The notes beneath the pieces were generated by a model that saw only the letters and a list, made by a program, of their open reading frames with translations, was not told where the DNA came from and did no database searches. The position numbers and the translations under genes were made by a program. A stretch of DNA of 8,887 nt from the NCBI GenBank assembly GCA_023451855.1, contig JAEXXY010000404.1, forward strand, positions 1 to 8,887, in the 5' to 3' direction. The number at the start of each line of letters is the position of its first letter. Position 1 is the first letter of the stretch. Source of the DNA: Actinomycetes bacterium (GTDB lineage Bacteria; Actinomycetota; Actinomycetes; Actinomycetales; Dermatophilaceae). Positions 1 to 6,586 of this stretch are shown here, in pieces.

Positions 1-2
1 CC

Positions 3-98
3 TGTCGCGACACCGGCGTCCGGCTGCATGCCGTCGCGGTCGCCGGCCGCGACGACGTGCGCACGGTGGCGCCCGAGAGCGGGTGCGCCGCCGCCTGA
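3..98 (+). CDS. C-terminal end of an unidentified protein (partial)
   Basis: This frame is open from the left edge and ends at a TGA at 96-98. The visible 31 residues (CRDTGVRLHAVAV... ending ...ESGCAAA) have the balanced composition of a real protein. The other two forward frames here read as Arg/Pro-rich nonsense, and third codon positions in this frame are almost all G or C. The gene starts outside the window. I do not recognise the family from so short a tail. Two cysteines are visible, one at the very start and one four residues before the end. About 70 bp separate it from the next gene on the same strand, so they could be cotranscribed, but I see no direct evidence for that. Confidence 0.5.
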   Translation, partial: CRDTGVRLHAVAVAGRDDVRTVAPESGCAAA

Positions 99-168
99 GC
101 CACGGCCCGGTGCCGGATGTGTCCGCCCGCCCCGAGCCGGGTACGGGTCCGGTGTGAGCGGAGGACGG

Positions 169-465
169 ATGGCCCAAACGGCTGGCACCACCACCCGGGA
201 ACCCGGAACCCGGCGGGTGACGCGGGCGTACCGGAGCGAGGTCGGCTGGTCGTGGTGGGCGGTCCTCGTCGTCGTCACGGTGCTCCTCGGCCTCGTCGGG
301 CGCTCGGCGGCCGGCTTCTGGAGCCCCTTCCTGTGGAGCGTCGTCGCCTTCGTCCTCGGCTCCCTGGTCGCCATCGCCGTGTCCGCGGCCCGCGTACCGG
401 CCCGCTCGGCGGACGAGGCGTTCGCCGACGAGCCGCGCGACGTGCGCCGGGAGGGTCGGTCGTGA
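169..465 (+). CDS. Small two-helix membrane protein, function unknown
   Basis: A 98-residue protein. I chose the ATG at 169 because GGAGG at 160-164 sits just upstream; the frame is open further upstream (from ATG 28) but that part is Arg/Pro-rich and has no ribosome site. Layout: a basic N-terminal tail (residues 1-25, with TRRVTRAYRSE), a first membrane helix at about 27-46 (WWAVLVVVTVLLGLVG), a short loop GRSAAGFWSP, a second helix at about 52-73 (FLWSVVAFVLGSLVAIAV), and an acidic cytosolic tail. Both ends are predicted to face the cytoplasm. Its stop overlaps the start of the next gene (GTGA), so the two are translationally coupled and probably work together. I cannot name the family. 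A role as a small partner of the next membrane protein is inferred from the overlap only. Confidence 0.7.
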   Translation: MAQTAGTTTREPGTRRVTRAYRSEVGWSWWAVLVVVTVLLGLVGRSAAGFWSPFLWSVVAFVLGSLVAIAVSAARVPARSADEAFADEPRDVRREGRS

Positions 466-752
466 AGGGTGTCCTGCTCCTCATCGCCTTCGTCGCGGGG
501 GGCGTGCTCACGTGGCTGCTCACCGTGCACCGCGTCACCCGGGAGGTCGCTTCCGACACCGCCGGCGTCACCGACGCATCGGAGGCCTCCGACGCCGCCG
601 ACGCGTCGGGCTTCGGCGGTCCGCGGTCGGGGGAGAGCTCCGGCGCGGCCGGAGCGCGCTGGATGGGCGACGCCGAGGACGAGGACGCCCTCCTGCCGGA
701 GGCCACCGTGCCGAAGACCGACACCCGGCGGGGTGCGCCTCCACCCGACTGA
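462..752 (+). CDS. Small single-pass membrane protein with acidic tail, possibly ArfC-like
   Basis: A 96-residue protein starting at GTG 462, which overlaps the stop of the preceding gene; GGGAGGG at 449-455 is a good ribosome site. The N-terminus is one membrane helix at about residues 2-21 (MKGVLLLIAFVAGGVLTWLL) followed by TVHRVTREV. The rest is an Ala/Ser/Asp-rich, probably disordered segment (about 31-64), then an acidic patch (GDAEDEDALLPE, about 69-80) and a basic/proline end. The 'helix then T-V-x-RVTREV' pattern is what I recall from actinobacterial ArfC-type 'channel accessory' proteins, which often end in a short 'sunset' domain; here that end is absent or very degenerate. That family link is tentative. 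The gene is the last of its run; 185 bp follow before mcrB. Confidence 0.68.
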   Translation: MKGVLLLIAFVAGGVLTWLLTVHRVTREVASDTAGVTDASEASDAADASGFGGPRSGESSGAAGARWMGDAEDEDALLPEATVPKTDTRRGAPPPD

Positions 753-767
753 CGGGCCGGCCTTCCC

Positions 768-784
768 GATCCGTGGGATCCACG
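768..784 (+). other. Small hairpin downstream of the membrane-protein pair
   Basis: Two mutually exclusive perfect 5-bp stems with 3-base loops are nested here: GATCC-gtg-GGATC at 768-780 and CGTGG-gat-CCACG at 772-784. They lie 15-20 bp after the stop at 752. There is no T-run after them, so this is at best a weak terminator. It may be chance in such GC-rich DNA. Confidence 0.25.
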
Positions 785-832
785 CCCGCAGAGCACCGGA
801 TCCGAAGGCTCCGCGCTCGGGGAGGCGGCGAG

Positions 833-862
833 TTCGGAGCAGCGGGGACCGGCAGGTAACCT
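833..862 (+). promoter_or_regulatory. Possible promoter for mcrBC
   Basis: A -10-like TAACCT at 857-862 fits the TAnnnT pattern. It is preceded, with an 18-bp spacer, by the weak -35 candidate TTCGGA at 833-838. Transcription would begin near 869, giving an untranslated leader of about 70 bases before the mcrB ATG. This AT-richer patch is the best candidate in the 753-937 gap; no other regulatory site is obvious there apart from the hairpin at 768-784. Only three of six -35 positions match, so confidence is low. Confidence 0.3.
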
Positions 863-937
863 TTTGCGCGGTCCTGTGCGCACCTCCACACGCGCAGTCA
901 CTACGACGCCCTAGAAGTGGGCGTGCAAGGGAGCCTG

Positions 938-3751
938 ATGACACGCACCGACACCGTCGACGTCAAGCGATGGCGCGCCAAGTACACGCTCATCGAGCGT
1001 GCCGCCGAGGCCGACAAGGACGCCCAGGCCCTCTTCACCGAGCTCGACTCCGAGCGCGCGGCCCGTAACGGCGAGCTGCGCGAGATCCTCGCCGACCTCG
1101 TCGCGAGCAGTGACCTCGTCGCCTTCAAGGAGGCGATGAACCAGTGGGCCCGCAAGGACGGCCCGTACGTCGGGTTCGGCCCGGTCGGTGGCCCCTGGCT
1201 CGCGACCCTCGCGCGGCGAGCCGACGAGGAGTACGCCGAGGTCGTCGGGCTGCTCAAGCTGACCCTGCAGACCCCAGCCTCGCCGCAGGACGCCGCCGAC
1301 AAGCTGCAGGCCATCGAGGCGTTCCTGGCTCGCGGCGGCTCCCGTGGGCACCGCGCCCCGAGCCCGGCGCACACCGCCTACGTGCTCTCGCTCTTCTGGT
1401 CCACCGACGAGGGCGGCGCCTGGCCGCTCATGTGGGAGAACGCCCCCCACATGCTCCAGCGGCTCGGCTGGCTCGAGCGGGGCCTGAGCCACGCCGAGCG
1501 CTACGTCGCCTACGCCGACCTCTGCGCGGCACTTCGGCCCGAGGACCCGCGCTACGCCGCGCGCATCCTCTGGTACTTCAAGGAGACCGAGGCCTTCGTC
1601 GGCATCGCCCCGAAGATCCTCGACGTGTGCGTCGAGGCCGCCGAGCTCGCCGCCGAGTTCCGCCCCGCCACGGGCTACGCGAGCGCCCGGCACGAGGAGC
1701 GCGCCGCCGACCTCGCGCGGCAGCTGCGCGGCGAGGCCGACCACGTGTCCGACAGCCTCATCGAGCGGCTGTCCGCCGAGACCGGCCTCTACCTCGAGGC
1801 CCCGACCCTGGCGCTGCAGCAGCACGCGGGCGAGGACTCGGCCTACCGCTCCGACCTCTACGCGTCGTGGATCCTCGTCGGCGGCGCCGGCGCGCCGGGC
1901 TTCCGCCTCTGGGTCACGCCCTCCGGTGTCGCCTTCGGTCTGCACGGCGGCTGGGAGGGCGAGGGCGACGAGCAGCTGCGCGAGGTCGCGACGCTGGTGC
2001 AGGAGCACCTGCCGCGCGGCCTGACGTTCGTCCGCGTCCACGAGGACGGCCGGCCCGACCGGCTCGAGCCGGCGGGGCGCGAGTACGTCTCCGGCGAGGT
2101 CTTCGCCGGCCGCTGGTGGAAGGGCGATGAGGCCCTCGGCCGTGCCGACTTCGCCGACGACGTCGTCACGACCGCCCGGGCCCTGACGCCGCTGCTGCGC
2201 TTCCTCAACTCGAGCCAGCGCGGCACCGTCGATGACCCCGAGCTCGAGCTCGCGGCCATGGTCGACCTCGAGAGCGAGGTCGAGATCTTCCGCGCCGAGC
2301 GGCCCTACCCGACCGAGCGCGACGCCTGGCACCAGGAGCAGCGCCGCGTCTTCGCCACGTGCCTGTCCAAGGAGGGGCTCGAGGACTTCGACCTGCCGAC
2401 GTTCAAGCGCATCGTCTCGACCCGCGGCTACGGCGACATCGGCGCCCAGTCGGTGCTCATCAGCTCGATCAACGCCCTCGACGCCCCCGGCATCGACCAG
2501 CTGCGCCTCATGGTCCGCGAGCTGCTCTGGGGCGAGGGCCGCGACGAGGAGCGGATCAACCGCGTCCTCGGCTCCGAGGACCTCCCGGTGCAGGGCTTCG
2601 GCGAGAGCGTCGTGCTCAAGCTCTTCGCCATCGCGCACCCCGAGCACTGGTTGCCGCTGTTCACCCTCGGCGGCGACTCCGGCAAGGTCGCGATGCTCAA
2701 GCGGCTCGGCGGCCCGGCCCGCTGGTCCGAGGGCAAGTCGCGGGGCCGGACCCACGTCGAGACCAACGCCCTGCTGCGCCAGACCCTCGACCCGCTCCTG
2801 CCCGACGACCCGTGGGGTCAGGCCCAGCTGGCGCACTGGCTCATGCGCCGCTCCGACAAGGCCCTCGTGCCCGACCACGACGCCATCGGCGAGGCGGCCA
2901 AGGAGCTGCTCATCGAGGAGTCGTTCCTGCGCGAGATCCGCTCGCTGCTCGAGGAGAAGAAGCAGGTCATCTTCTACGGGCCGCCCGGCACCGGCAAGAC
3001 CTACCTCGCGCAGCGGTTCGCCGCGGCCCTGCAGCCCGACCCGGCCAAGCGCGACATCGTCCAGTTCCACCCGAGCAGCAGCTACGAGGACTTCTTCGAG
3101 GGCTTCCGGCCGCAGATCGACCACCAGGGCCAGATGGTCTACGAGCTGCGCAAGGGCCCGCTCGCCCTCCTCGCCGAGGCGGCCGAGGCCGACCCGCTGA
3201 CGCCGCACATCATGATCATCGACGAGATCAACCGCGCGAACCTGCCGCGGGTCTTCGGTGAGCTGCTCTTCCTGCTCGAGTACCGCTCCCACTCGGTCAA
3301 GACGAGCTACCGGCCCGACGAGGGCTTCGAGCTGCCGCCGAACCTCTACTTCATCGGCACGATGAACACCGCCGACCGTTCCATCGCGCTGGTCGACGCC
3401 GCCCTGCGCCGACGCTTCGACTTCGTGCCGTTCATGCCGCACGACGGCCCGATGGAGGGCCTGCTGCGTCGGTGGCTCGAGGCCAACGACGGGCCCGTGT
3501 GGGTGGCCGACCTCGTCGACCGCGTCAACGAGGACCTGCGCCGTGCCCTGCGCGGCCCGCACCTGCAGATCGGGCACAGCTACTTCATGCGCCCGGGGCT
3601 GGACGACGCGTCCGCGCTGCGCCGCATCTGGGACTACAACGTCTACCCGTTCATCGAGGACCAGCTCTACGGCCGCGAGCACGAGCTGGCGCAGTTTCGC
3701 TGGGAGAACGTCCTCGCCCGCTACGGCCAGCTCGACCTGAGCAGGCCGTGA
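938..3751 (+). CDS. mcrB: McrB-like AAA+ motor subunit of a modification-dependent (type IV) restriction system
   Basis: A 937-residue protein. The ATG at 938 has AAGGGAG at 927-933; the GTG codons at 917 and 923 are in frame but less well placed. The C-terminal third is a clear McrB AAA+ module: Walker A GPPGTGKT at 681-688, Walker B IMIIDEINRAN from 758, the hallmark MNTADRS at 809-815 followed by ALRRRF with candidate arginine fingers (R824-R826), and the late QIGHSYFM motif. McrB hexamers hydrolyse nucleotide (GTP in E. coli), translocate DNA and drive the McrC nuclease. E. coli McrB is about 460 residues, so this protein is twice as long. The extra N-terminal part seems to hold a helical region (about 1-290), a beta-rich stretch (about 302-400, from AYRSDLYASW), and a region (about 440-640) ending near GFGESVVLKLFAIAHPEHW that resembles segments preceding the AAA+ domain in other long McrB-like proteins. 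I recognise no named DNA-binding fold there, so target specificity is unknown. Codon use matches the neighbours. Confidence 0.93.
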   Translation: MTRTDTVDVKRWRAKYTLIERAAEADKDAQALFTELDSERAARNGELREILADLVASSDLVAFKEAMNQWARKDGPYVGFGPVGGPWLATLARRADEEYAEVVGLLKLTLQTPASPQDAADKLQAIEAFLARGGSRGHRAPSPAHTAYVLSLFWSTDEGGAWPLMWENAPHMLQRLGWLERGLSHAERYVAYADLCAALRPEDPRYAARILWYFKETEAFVGIAPKILDVCVEAAELAAEFRPATGYASARHEERAADLARQLRGEADHVSDSLIERLSAETGLYLEAPTLALQQHAGEDSAYRSDLYASWILVGGAGAPGFRLWVTPSGVAFGLHGGWEGEGDEQLREVATLVQEHLPRGLTFVRVHEDGRPDRLEPAGREYVSGEVFAGRWWKGDEALGRADFADDVVTTARALTPLLRFLNSSQRGTVDDPELELAAMVDLESEVEIFRAERPYPTERDAWHQEQRRVFATCLSKEGLEDFDLPTFKRIVSTRGYGDIGAQSVLISSINALDAPGIDQLRLMVRELLWGEGRDEERINRVLGSEDLPVQGFGESVVLKLFAIAHPEHWLPLFTLGGDSGKVAMLKRLGGPARWSEGKSRGRTHVETNALLRQTLDPLLPDDPWGQAQLAHWLMRRSDKALVPDHDAIGEAAKELLIEESFLREIRSLLEEKKQVIFYGPPGTGKTYLAQRFAAALQPDPAKRDIVQFHPSSSYEDFFEGFRPQIDHQGQMVYELRKGPLALLAEAAEADPLTPHIMIIDEINRANLPRVFGELLFLLEYRSHSVKTSYRPDEGFELPPNLYFIGTMNTADRSIALVDAALRRRFDFVPFMPHDGPMEGLLRRWLEANDGPVWVADLVDRVNEDLRRALRGPHLQIGHSYFMRPGLDDASALRRIWDYNVYPFIEDQLYGREHELAQFRWENVLARYGQLDLSRP

Positions 3752-3771
3752 CAGCCGTGACCGCCGTGACG
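3745..3771 (+). repeat. Three tandem 9-bp units at the mcrB-mcrC junction
   Basis: GCCGTGAC followed by A, C or G is repeated three times without a gap (3745-3753, 3754-3762, 3763-3771). The first copy contains the mcrB stop TGA at 3749-3751. Because the unit is nine bases, each later copy puts another TGA in the same frame (3758 and 3767). The mcrC ATG follows at 3777. The array fills almost the whole junction and replaces any purine-rich ribosome site. Confidence 0.85.
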
Positions 3772-3776
3772 CGTCG

Positions 3777-5009
3777 ATGACCATCGAGCTGCCGCCGATC
3801 CCCGAGCACGGACGCTCGGGGCCGGTCCGGCTCGATCGCGAGACCCGCGCCGCGCTCGTGAACGCGGCGGGGGAGCGGCTCGTCATCCACGCGACGGCCG
3901 ATCCCGACGTCGTGACGATCGGGGCCACGAGCTGGGTGGGCGCCCTCGCCGTGCCCGGGCTCGTCGTCCGCGTCACTCCCCGGGTGTCGGTGACGAACTT
4001 CTTCGCGATGCTCGGCGCCGGCGTCTCGCCGGACGCCTTCGACCACGAGCACGTGACGTGGAGCGACACCGACGAGCTCATCGACGGTGTCGCCTACTTC
4101 GCGATCCGTCTCATCGACAGCGCCACGATGCGCGGCCTCGTCCACGGCTACGTGGGGCGCGAGGAGCGGATGCGGACCATCCGCGGCCGCCTCCTCGTCG
4201 AGGAGTTCGCGCGCCGGCCGTGGAACGCCGCCGAGCCGCAGTGCCGCTACGACGACTTCACCAACGACATCCGCGAGAACCAGCTGTTCCGCTGCACGCT
4301 CCAGGCGATGCTGAGCTGGCCCCAGCTGGCCCCCCAGGTGCGCCGCGAGGCGCTCCGGGTGCTCGGCCGGTTCGACGGGGTCAGCGACACCACGGCGACA
4401 CTGCACGCGGTGCCGGTGCCGGTGACCCGCCTCAACGAGCACTACGACGACGCGATGCGCCTGTCGCGCCTCGTGCTGCAGGCGATGTCGCTGTCGCACC
4501 AGTCGGGTGACCAGCAGGCCAACAGCCTCATGGTCGACATGGACGATCTCTTCCGCCGCTGGATGGTCCAGGAGCTCGACCAGCGCCTCGCGCCGGACCT
4601 GCGCATCGAGACCGAGTCCGACGTGTGGCTCGACGAGGGCCGTGCGGTGACGATGGTGCCCGACCTCGTCGTGCGCCGCGGGAGCGAGGTCGTGCTCGTC
4701 GGCGACGCGAAGTACTCGATGGGGGCCGACGGCTACCTCGCCTCGCGCGACTACGTCGACCTCGTCGCCTACACGACGGCGATGGGCCTGCCGACCGGCC
4801 TGCTCGTGCACTGCAACGCGGCGCGCTCGCCCGACTCCGAGATCGTCATCCGCAACGCGGGCACCCGCATCCTGTGCCGACCCATCCGCCTCGACGGTTC
4901 CTACGCCGGGGTGTGCTCGTCTCTCGACTCCGTGGCCGAGCTCGTCCGCGAGCTGGCCGATGCGCCGGGCGAGCTCGAGGTGCCGACGCTGATCCGCGCG
5001 CGGCGCTGA
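3777..5009 (+). CDS. mcrC: McrC-like nuclease subunit of the McrBC restriction system
   Basis: A 410-residue protein; the McrC family usually has about 350-450. The N-terminal part (about 1-80: ATSWVGALAVPGLVVRVTPRV...NFFAMLG) matches the family's opening beta-rich domain, which docks onto the McrB ring and stimulates its nucleotide hydrolysis. The middle carries the family pattern GRLL (137-140) and CRYDDFTNDIRENQL (156-170). The C-terminal domain is a PD-(D/E)xK nuclease with P-D at 295-296, then GDAK at 309-312 (catalytic D296, D310, K312; the D-A-K form is usual for McrC). The ATG at 3777 is 25 bp after mcrB and lacks a Shine-Dalgarno sequence, so translation probably depends on ribosomes finishing mcrB. 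The N-terminus aligns well with the family, so a later start is unlikely. It supplies the cutting activity for the McrB motor. No missing key residue or frameshift is visible. Confidence 0.93.
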   Translation: MTIELPPIPEHGRSGPVRLDRETRAALVNAAGERLVIHATADPDVVTIGATSWVGALAVPGLVVRVTPRVSVTNFFAMLGAGVSPDAFDHEHVTWSDTDELIDGVAYFAIRLIDSATMRGLVHGYVGREERMRTIRGRLLVEEFARRPWNAAEPQCRYDDFTNDIRENQLFRCTLQAMLSWPQLAPQVRREALRVLGRFDGVSDTTATLHAVPVPVTRLNEHYDDAMRLSRLVLQAMSLSHQSGDQQANSLMVDMDDLFRRWMVQELDQRLAPDLRIETESDVWLDEGRAVTMVPDLVVRRGSEVVLVGDAKYSMGADGYLASRDYVDLVAYTTAMGLPTGLLVHCNAARSPDSEIVIRNAGTRILCRPIRLDGSYAGVCSSLDSVAELVRELADAPGELEVPTLIRARR

Positions 5010-5026
5010 CGCTCAGCCTCCGCGCG
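4997..5026 (+). terminator. Hairpin across the mcrC stop codon, probable terminator
   Basis: CGCGCGG (4997-5003) pairs perfectly with CCGCGCG (5020-5026). Inside it, GCTGA (5005-5009) pairs with TCAGC (5013-5017) around a CGC loop, leaving only a 1x2 internal bulge. The TGA stop of mcrC (5007-5009) lies in the inner stem. There is no T-tract after it (GCTGTTCC follows), so it would be a GC-rich, U-poor terminator of the kind seen in actinobacteria, or a 3'-end stabiliser of the mcrBC message. Confidence 0.5.
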
Positions 5027-5054
5027 GCTGTTCCACGGATCACACGCCAGCTCC

Positions 5055-5083
5055 TTGTGACGGCCCGAGGCCACTACTACCGT
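5055..5083 (+). promoter_or_regulatory. Promoter of the DoxX-family gene
   Basis: TTGTGA (5055-5060) and TACCGT (5078-5083) are separated by exactly 17 bp and fit the housekeeping sigma pattern (TTGnnA and TAnnnT). Transcription would start near 5090, leaving a leader of about 50 bases before the ATG at 5140. This is the most promoter-like pair in the window, and its -10 box lies inside the inverted repeat at 5075-5091. Confidence 0.55.
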
Positions 5084-5091
5084 TTGTAGTA
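5075..5091. promoter_or_regulatory. Probable repressor operator, TACTAC-N5-GTAGTA
   Basis: A perfect 6-bp inverted repeat (TACTAC at 5075-5080, GTAGTA at 5086-5091) with a CGTTT centre overlaps the -10 box and the predicted start of transcription. A protein bound here would block RNA polymerase, so repression is the likely effect. The half-sites look like the TACTACA/TGTAGTA half-sites I recall for BlaI/MecI-family winged-helix repressors, including mycobacterial BlaI. No such regulator is encoded in the window, so the identity of the binding protein is inference. Confidence 0.5.
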
Positions 5092-5139
5092 CCGACAGAG
5101 TAGCTGCCGGAACACCTCGAAGTTCTGGAGTTGAGCACC

Positions 5140-5733
5140 ATGGCCACCATCCACCGTGACACCCCCGTCAGCGGCGACTCGGGCACCGCTGGCACCCCGA
5201 CGCACGACCCGACGAAGGGCGTCGTCACGTTCCAGGAGGAGGTCGTCCGCTCGGACATCGCTCGCAAGCTGCTCGCCGGCCTGCGTCTCGTCCTCGGGTT
5301 CACCTTCCTCTGGCCCTTCCTCGACAAGCTCTTCGGGCTCGGCTACGCCACCCCCTCCGCGAAGGCGTGGATCCACGGCGGCACCCCGGCCCAGGGCTTC
5401 ATGACGCACGCCGAGGGTCCGTTCGCGACGTTCTTCAAGAACATCTCCGGCCCGTGGGCCGACTGGGTGTTCATGACCGGCCTCCTTGGCATCGGCGTCG
5501 CCCTCATTGCCGGCGCAGGCCTGAAGATCGCGGCCTGGACCGGTGCACTCCTCCTCGCCCTCATGTACCTGGCCGAGTTCCCGCTCGGGCAGTCGGGCAT
5601 GACCAACCCGCTCATCGACAGCCACTGGATCGAGGCCCTGGCCATCGCGGTTGTCGCCGCGACCTACGCCGGGGACACGTGGGGCCTGGGCAAGTGGTGG
5701 GGCCGTAAGGTCGGTAACGGCTTCCTGCGGTGA
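5140..5733 (+). CDS. DoxX/DoxD-family four-helix membrane protein
   Basis: A 197-residue protein; the ATG at 5140 follows GGAG at 5127-5130 with normal spacing, while an in-frame TTG at 5131 lies too close to it. After a polar N-terminal tail (1-44) come four predicted membrane helices at about 45-66 (LAGLRLVLGFTFLWPFLDKL), 105-126, 129-147 and 162-179. The long loop between helices 1 and 2 (TPSAKAWIHGGTPAQGF...) and the motifs FLWPFLDKLFGLG and NPLIDSHWIEAL are typical of the actinobacterial proteins annotated as DoxX family or as the small DoxD subunit of thiosulfate:quinone oxidoreductase. The family is linked to thiosulfate oxidation in archaea and to redox/thiol stress in mycobacteria; the exact substrate here is unknown and no DoxA partner is present. 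It is a single-gene unit with its own promoter, operator and terminator. Confidence 0.85.
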   Translation: MATIHRDTPVSGDSGTAGTPTHDPTKGVVTFQEEVVRSDIARKLLAGLRLVLGFTFLWPFLDKLFGLGYATPSAKAWIHGGTPAQGFMTHAEGPFATFFKNISGPWADWVFMTGLLGIGVALIAGAGLKIAAWTGALLLALMYLAEFPLGQSGMTNPLIDSHWIEALAIAVVAATYAGDTWGLGKWWGRKVGNGFLR

Positions 5734-5813
5734 GCGAGTCGGTGGGCGGGCCGCTCGGCTCCCCACCACGCGGGACCGGCCCTGCCAGCACGTCGGACCG
5801 GAAACCTGCCAGC

Positions 5814-5845
5814 GAGGCGGTCCTCCCCTTCGGGAGGGCCGCCTC
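5814..5845. terminator. Bidirectional terminator between convergent genes
   Basis: GAGGCGGTCCTCCC (5814-5827) pairs with GGGAGGGCCGCCTC (5832-5845) around a CTTC loop, giving a 14-bp stem with one T-G wobble. It lies 80 bp after the stop of the DoxX gene and 18 bp beyond the stop of the minus-strand VOC gene, so it can end transcription from both sides. No T-run is present on either strand, which is usual for terminators in such GC-rich genomes. Confidence 0.8.
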
Positions 5846-5863
5846 CCGCACGGGCCAGGAGCG

Positions 5864-6550
5864 TCAGCCGACGGTGAAGGCGCAGAACTCGTTGCCCTCC
5901 GGGTCGGCGAGCACCGTCCAGCCGAGGCCGTCCTCGCCGCGGGGCCGCAGCACCGTCGCACCCGCTGCGACGACCTCGTCGACGTCGCGGGTCGTGACGT
6001 CGAGGTGGACGCGGTTCTTGGCCACCTTCGCCTCGGGCACCGGCTGGAACACGATGCTCTCGCACGGCAGGCCCGCGACGTGCTCGAGGTGGCTGAACCC
6101 GTCGTCGCGCACGGCCGTGGCACCGAGCAGGTCGGCCCACCACCGGGCAAGCCGGTGCGCGTCGTCGGCCCCGCCGGTGACGTCCTGGACGAGCTCGTAG
6201 AGGGGTGCGCGCAGCCGTTCGTCCTCGGCCTCCCGCACGAAGACGCAGAACTCCTGGCCGTCGGGGTCGGACAGGACCGTCCAGCGTGGTTGCTCGTCGA
6301 CGACTCGGGCCCCGGCGGAGAGGACGCCGTCGAGGGAGGCCGCGTGGACATCGAGGTGCAGGCGGTTCTTCACCGTCTTCGGCTCGGGCACGGTGTTGAC
6401 CCAGACGAGCACCTCACCCGCGCGGCGCAGGTCGGCGTCGCCGTCCTCGTGGAGGTTGACGTCGAGGCCGAGCACCGGGCCCCAGAACTGCGCCAGGGCA
6501 TGGGCGTCACGGGCGTCGATGCAGAGGTCCTTGTACGTCGCGGTCGGCAT
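5864..6550 (-). CDS. Double VOC (glyoxalase-like) domain protein
   Basis: A 228-residue protein made of two VOC-superfamily units in tandem, at about residues 4-105 and 118-226. Both carry the same signature: a VPE(P/A)K...KNR(L/V)HLDV strand (H65 and H182) and a W-T-V-L-x-DP-x-G-x-EFC end (E100 and E221). This matches the 'glyoxalase-like domain' group common in actinobacteria, whose cytosolic members include resistance-like and dioxygenase-like enzymes, mostly with unknown substrates; I would not assign a reaction. The histidine and glutamate of each unit could be metal ligands, but the usual first-strand histidine is replaced (LCIDARD), so metal binding is uncertain. I placed the start at ATG 6550 because the domain begins right there (MPTATYKDLCID). 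An in-frame GTG at 6577 has a better ribosome site (GAGGGG) and would add nine residues. It follows the protease gene by 9-36 bp on the same strand and is probably cotranscribed with it. Confidence 0.85.
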   Translation of the reverse strand: MPTATYKDLCIDARDAHALAQFWGPVLGLDVNLHEDGDADLRRAGEVLVWVNTVPEPKTVKNRLHLDVHAASLDGVLSAGARVVDEQPRWTVLSDPDGQEFCVFVREAEDERLRAPLYELVQDVTGGADDAHRLARWWADLLGATAVRDDGFSHLEHVAGLPCESIVFQPVPEAKVAKNRVHLDVTTRDVDEVVAAGATVLRPRGEDGLGWTVLADPEGNEFCAFTVG

Positions 6551-6586
6551 GGAGCGACGGTAGCGGCCCCCGCCCACGACGTCCCC

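Noticed and set aside
876..897. GTGCGCA and CACGCGCA as an operator-like inverted repeat upstream of mcrB
   Set aside because: The arms do not pair over their length; similar GCGC words are frequent by chance in this DNA.
864..907. TTGCGC (864-869) and TACGAC (902-907) as a promoter for mcrB
   Set aside because: The spacing of 32 bp is far too long and the second box lacks the final T. TAACCT at 857-862 is a better candidate.
911..4081. A 1056-codon open frame on the minus strand, covering mcrB and the start of mcrC
   Set aside because: It is a by-product of the GC-rich third positions of mcrB. Its translation is a low-complexity run of V, L, E, R and D with no domain, and it crosses the mcrB-mcrC junction, where the plus-strand proteins carry clear McrB and McrC motifs.
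5077..6351. A minus-strand open frame of 424 codons across the DoxX gene
   Set aside because: It spans the terminator and the real VOC gene in another frame, is Ser/Arg/Pro-rich in one half, and has no family motif. The DoxX helices in the opposite direction explain the region.
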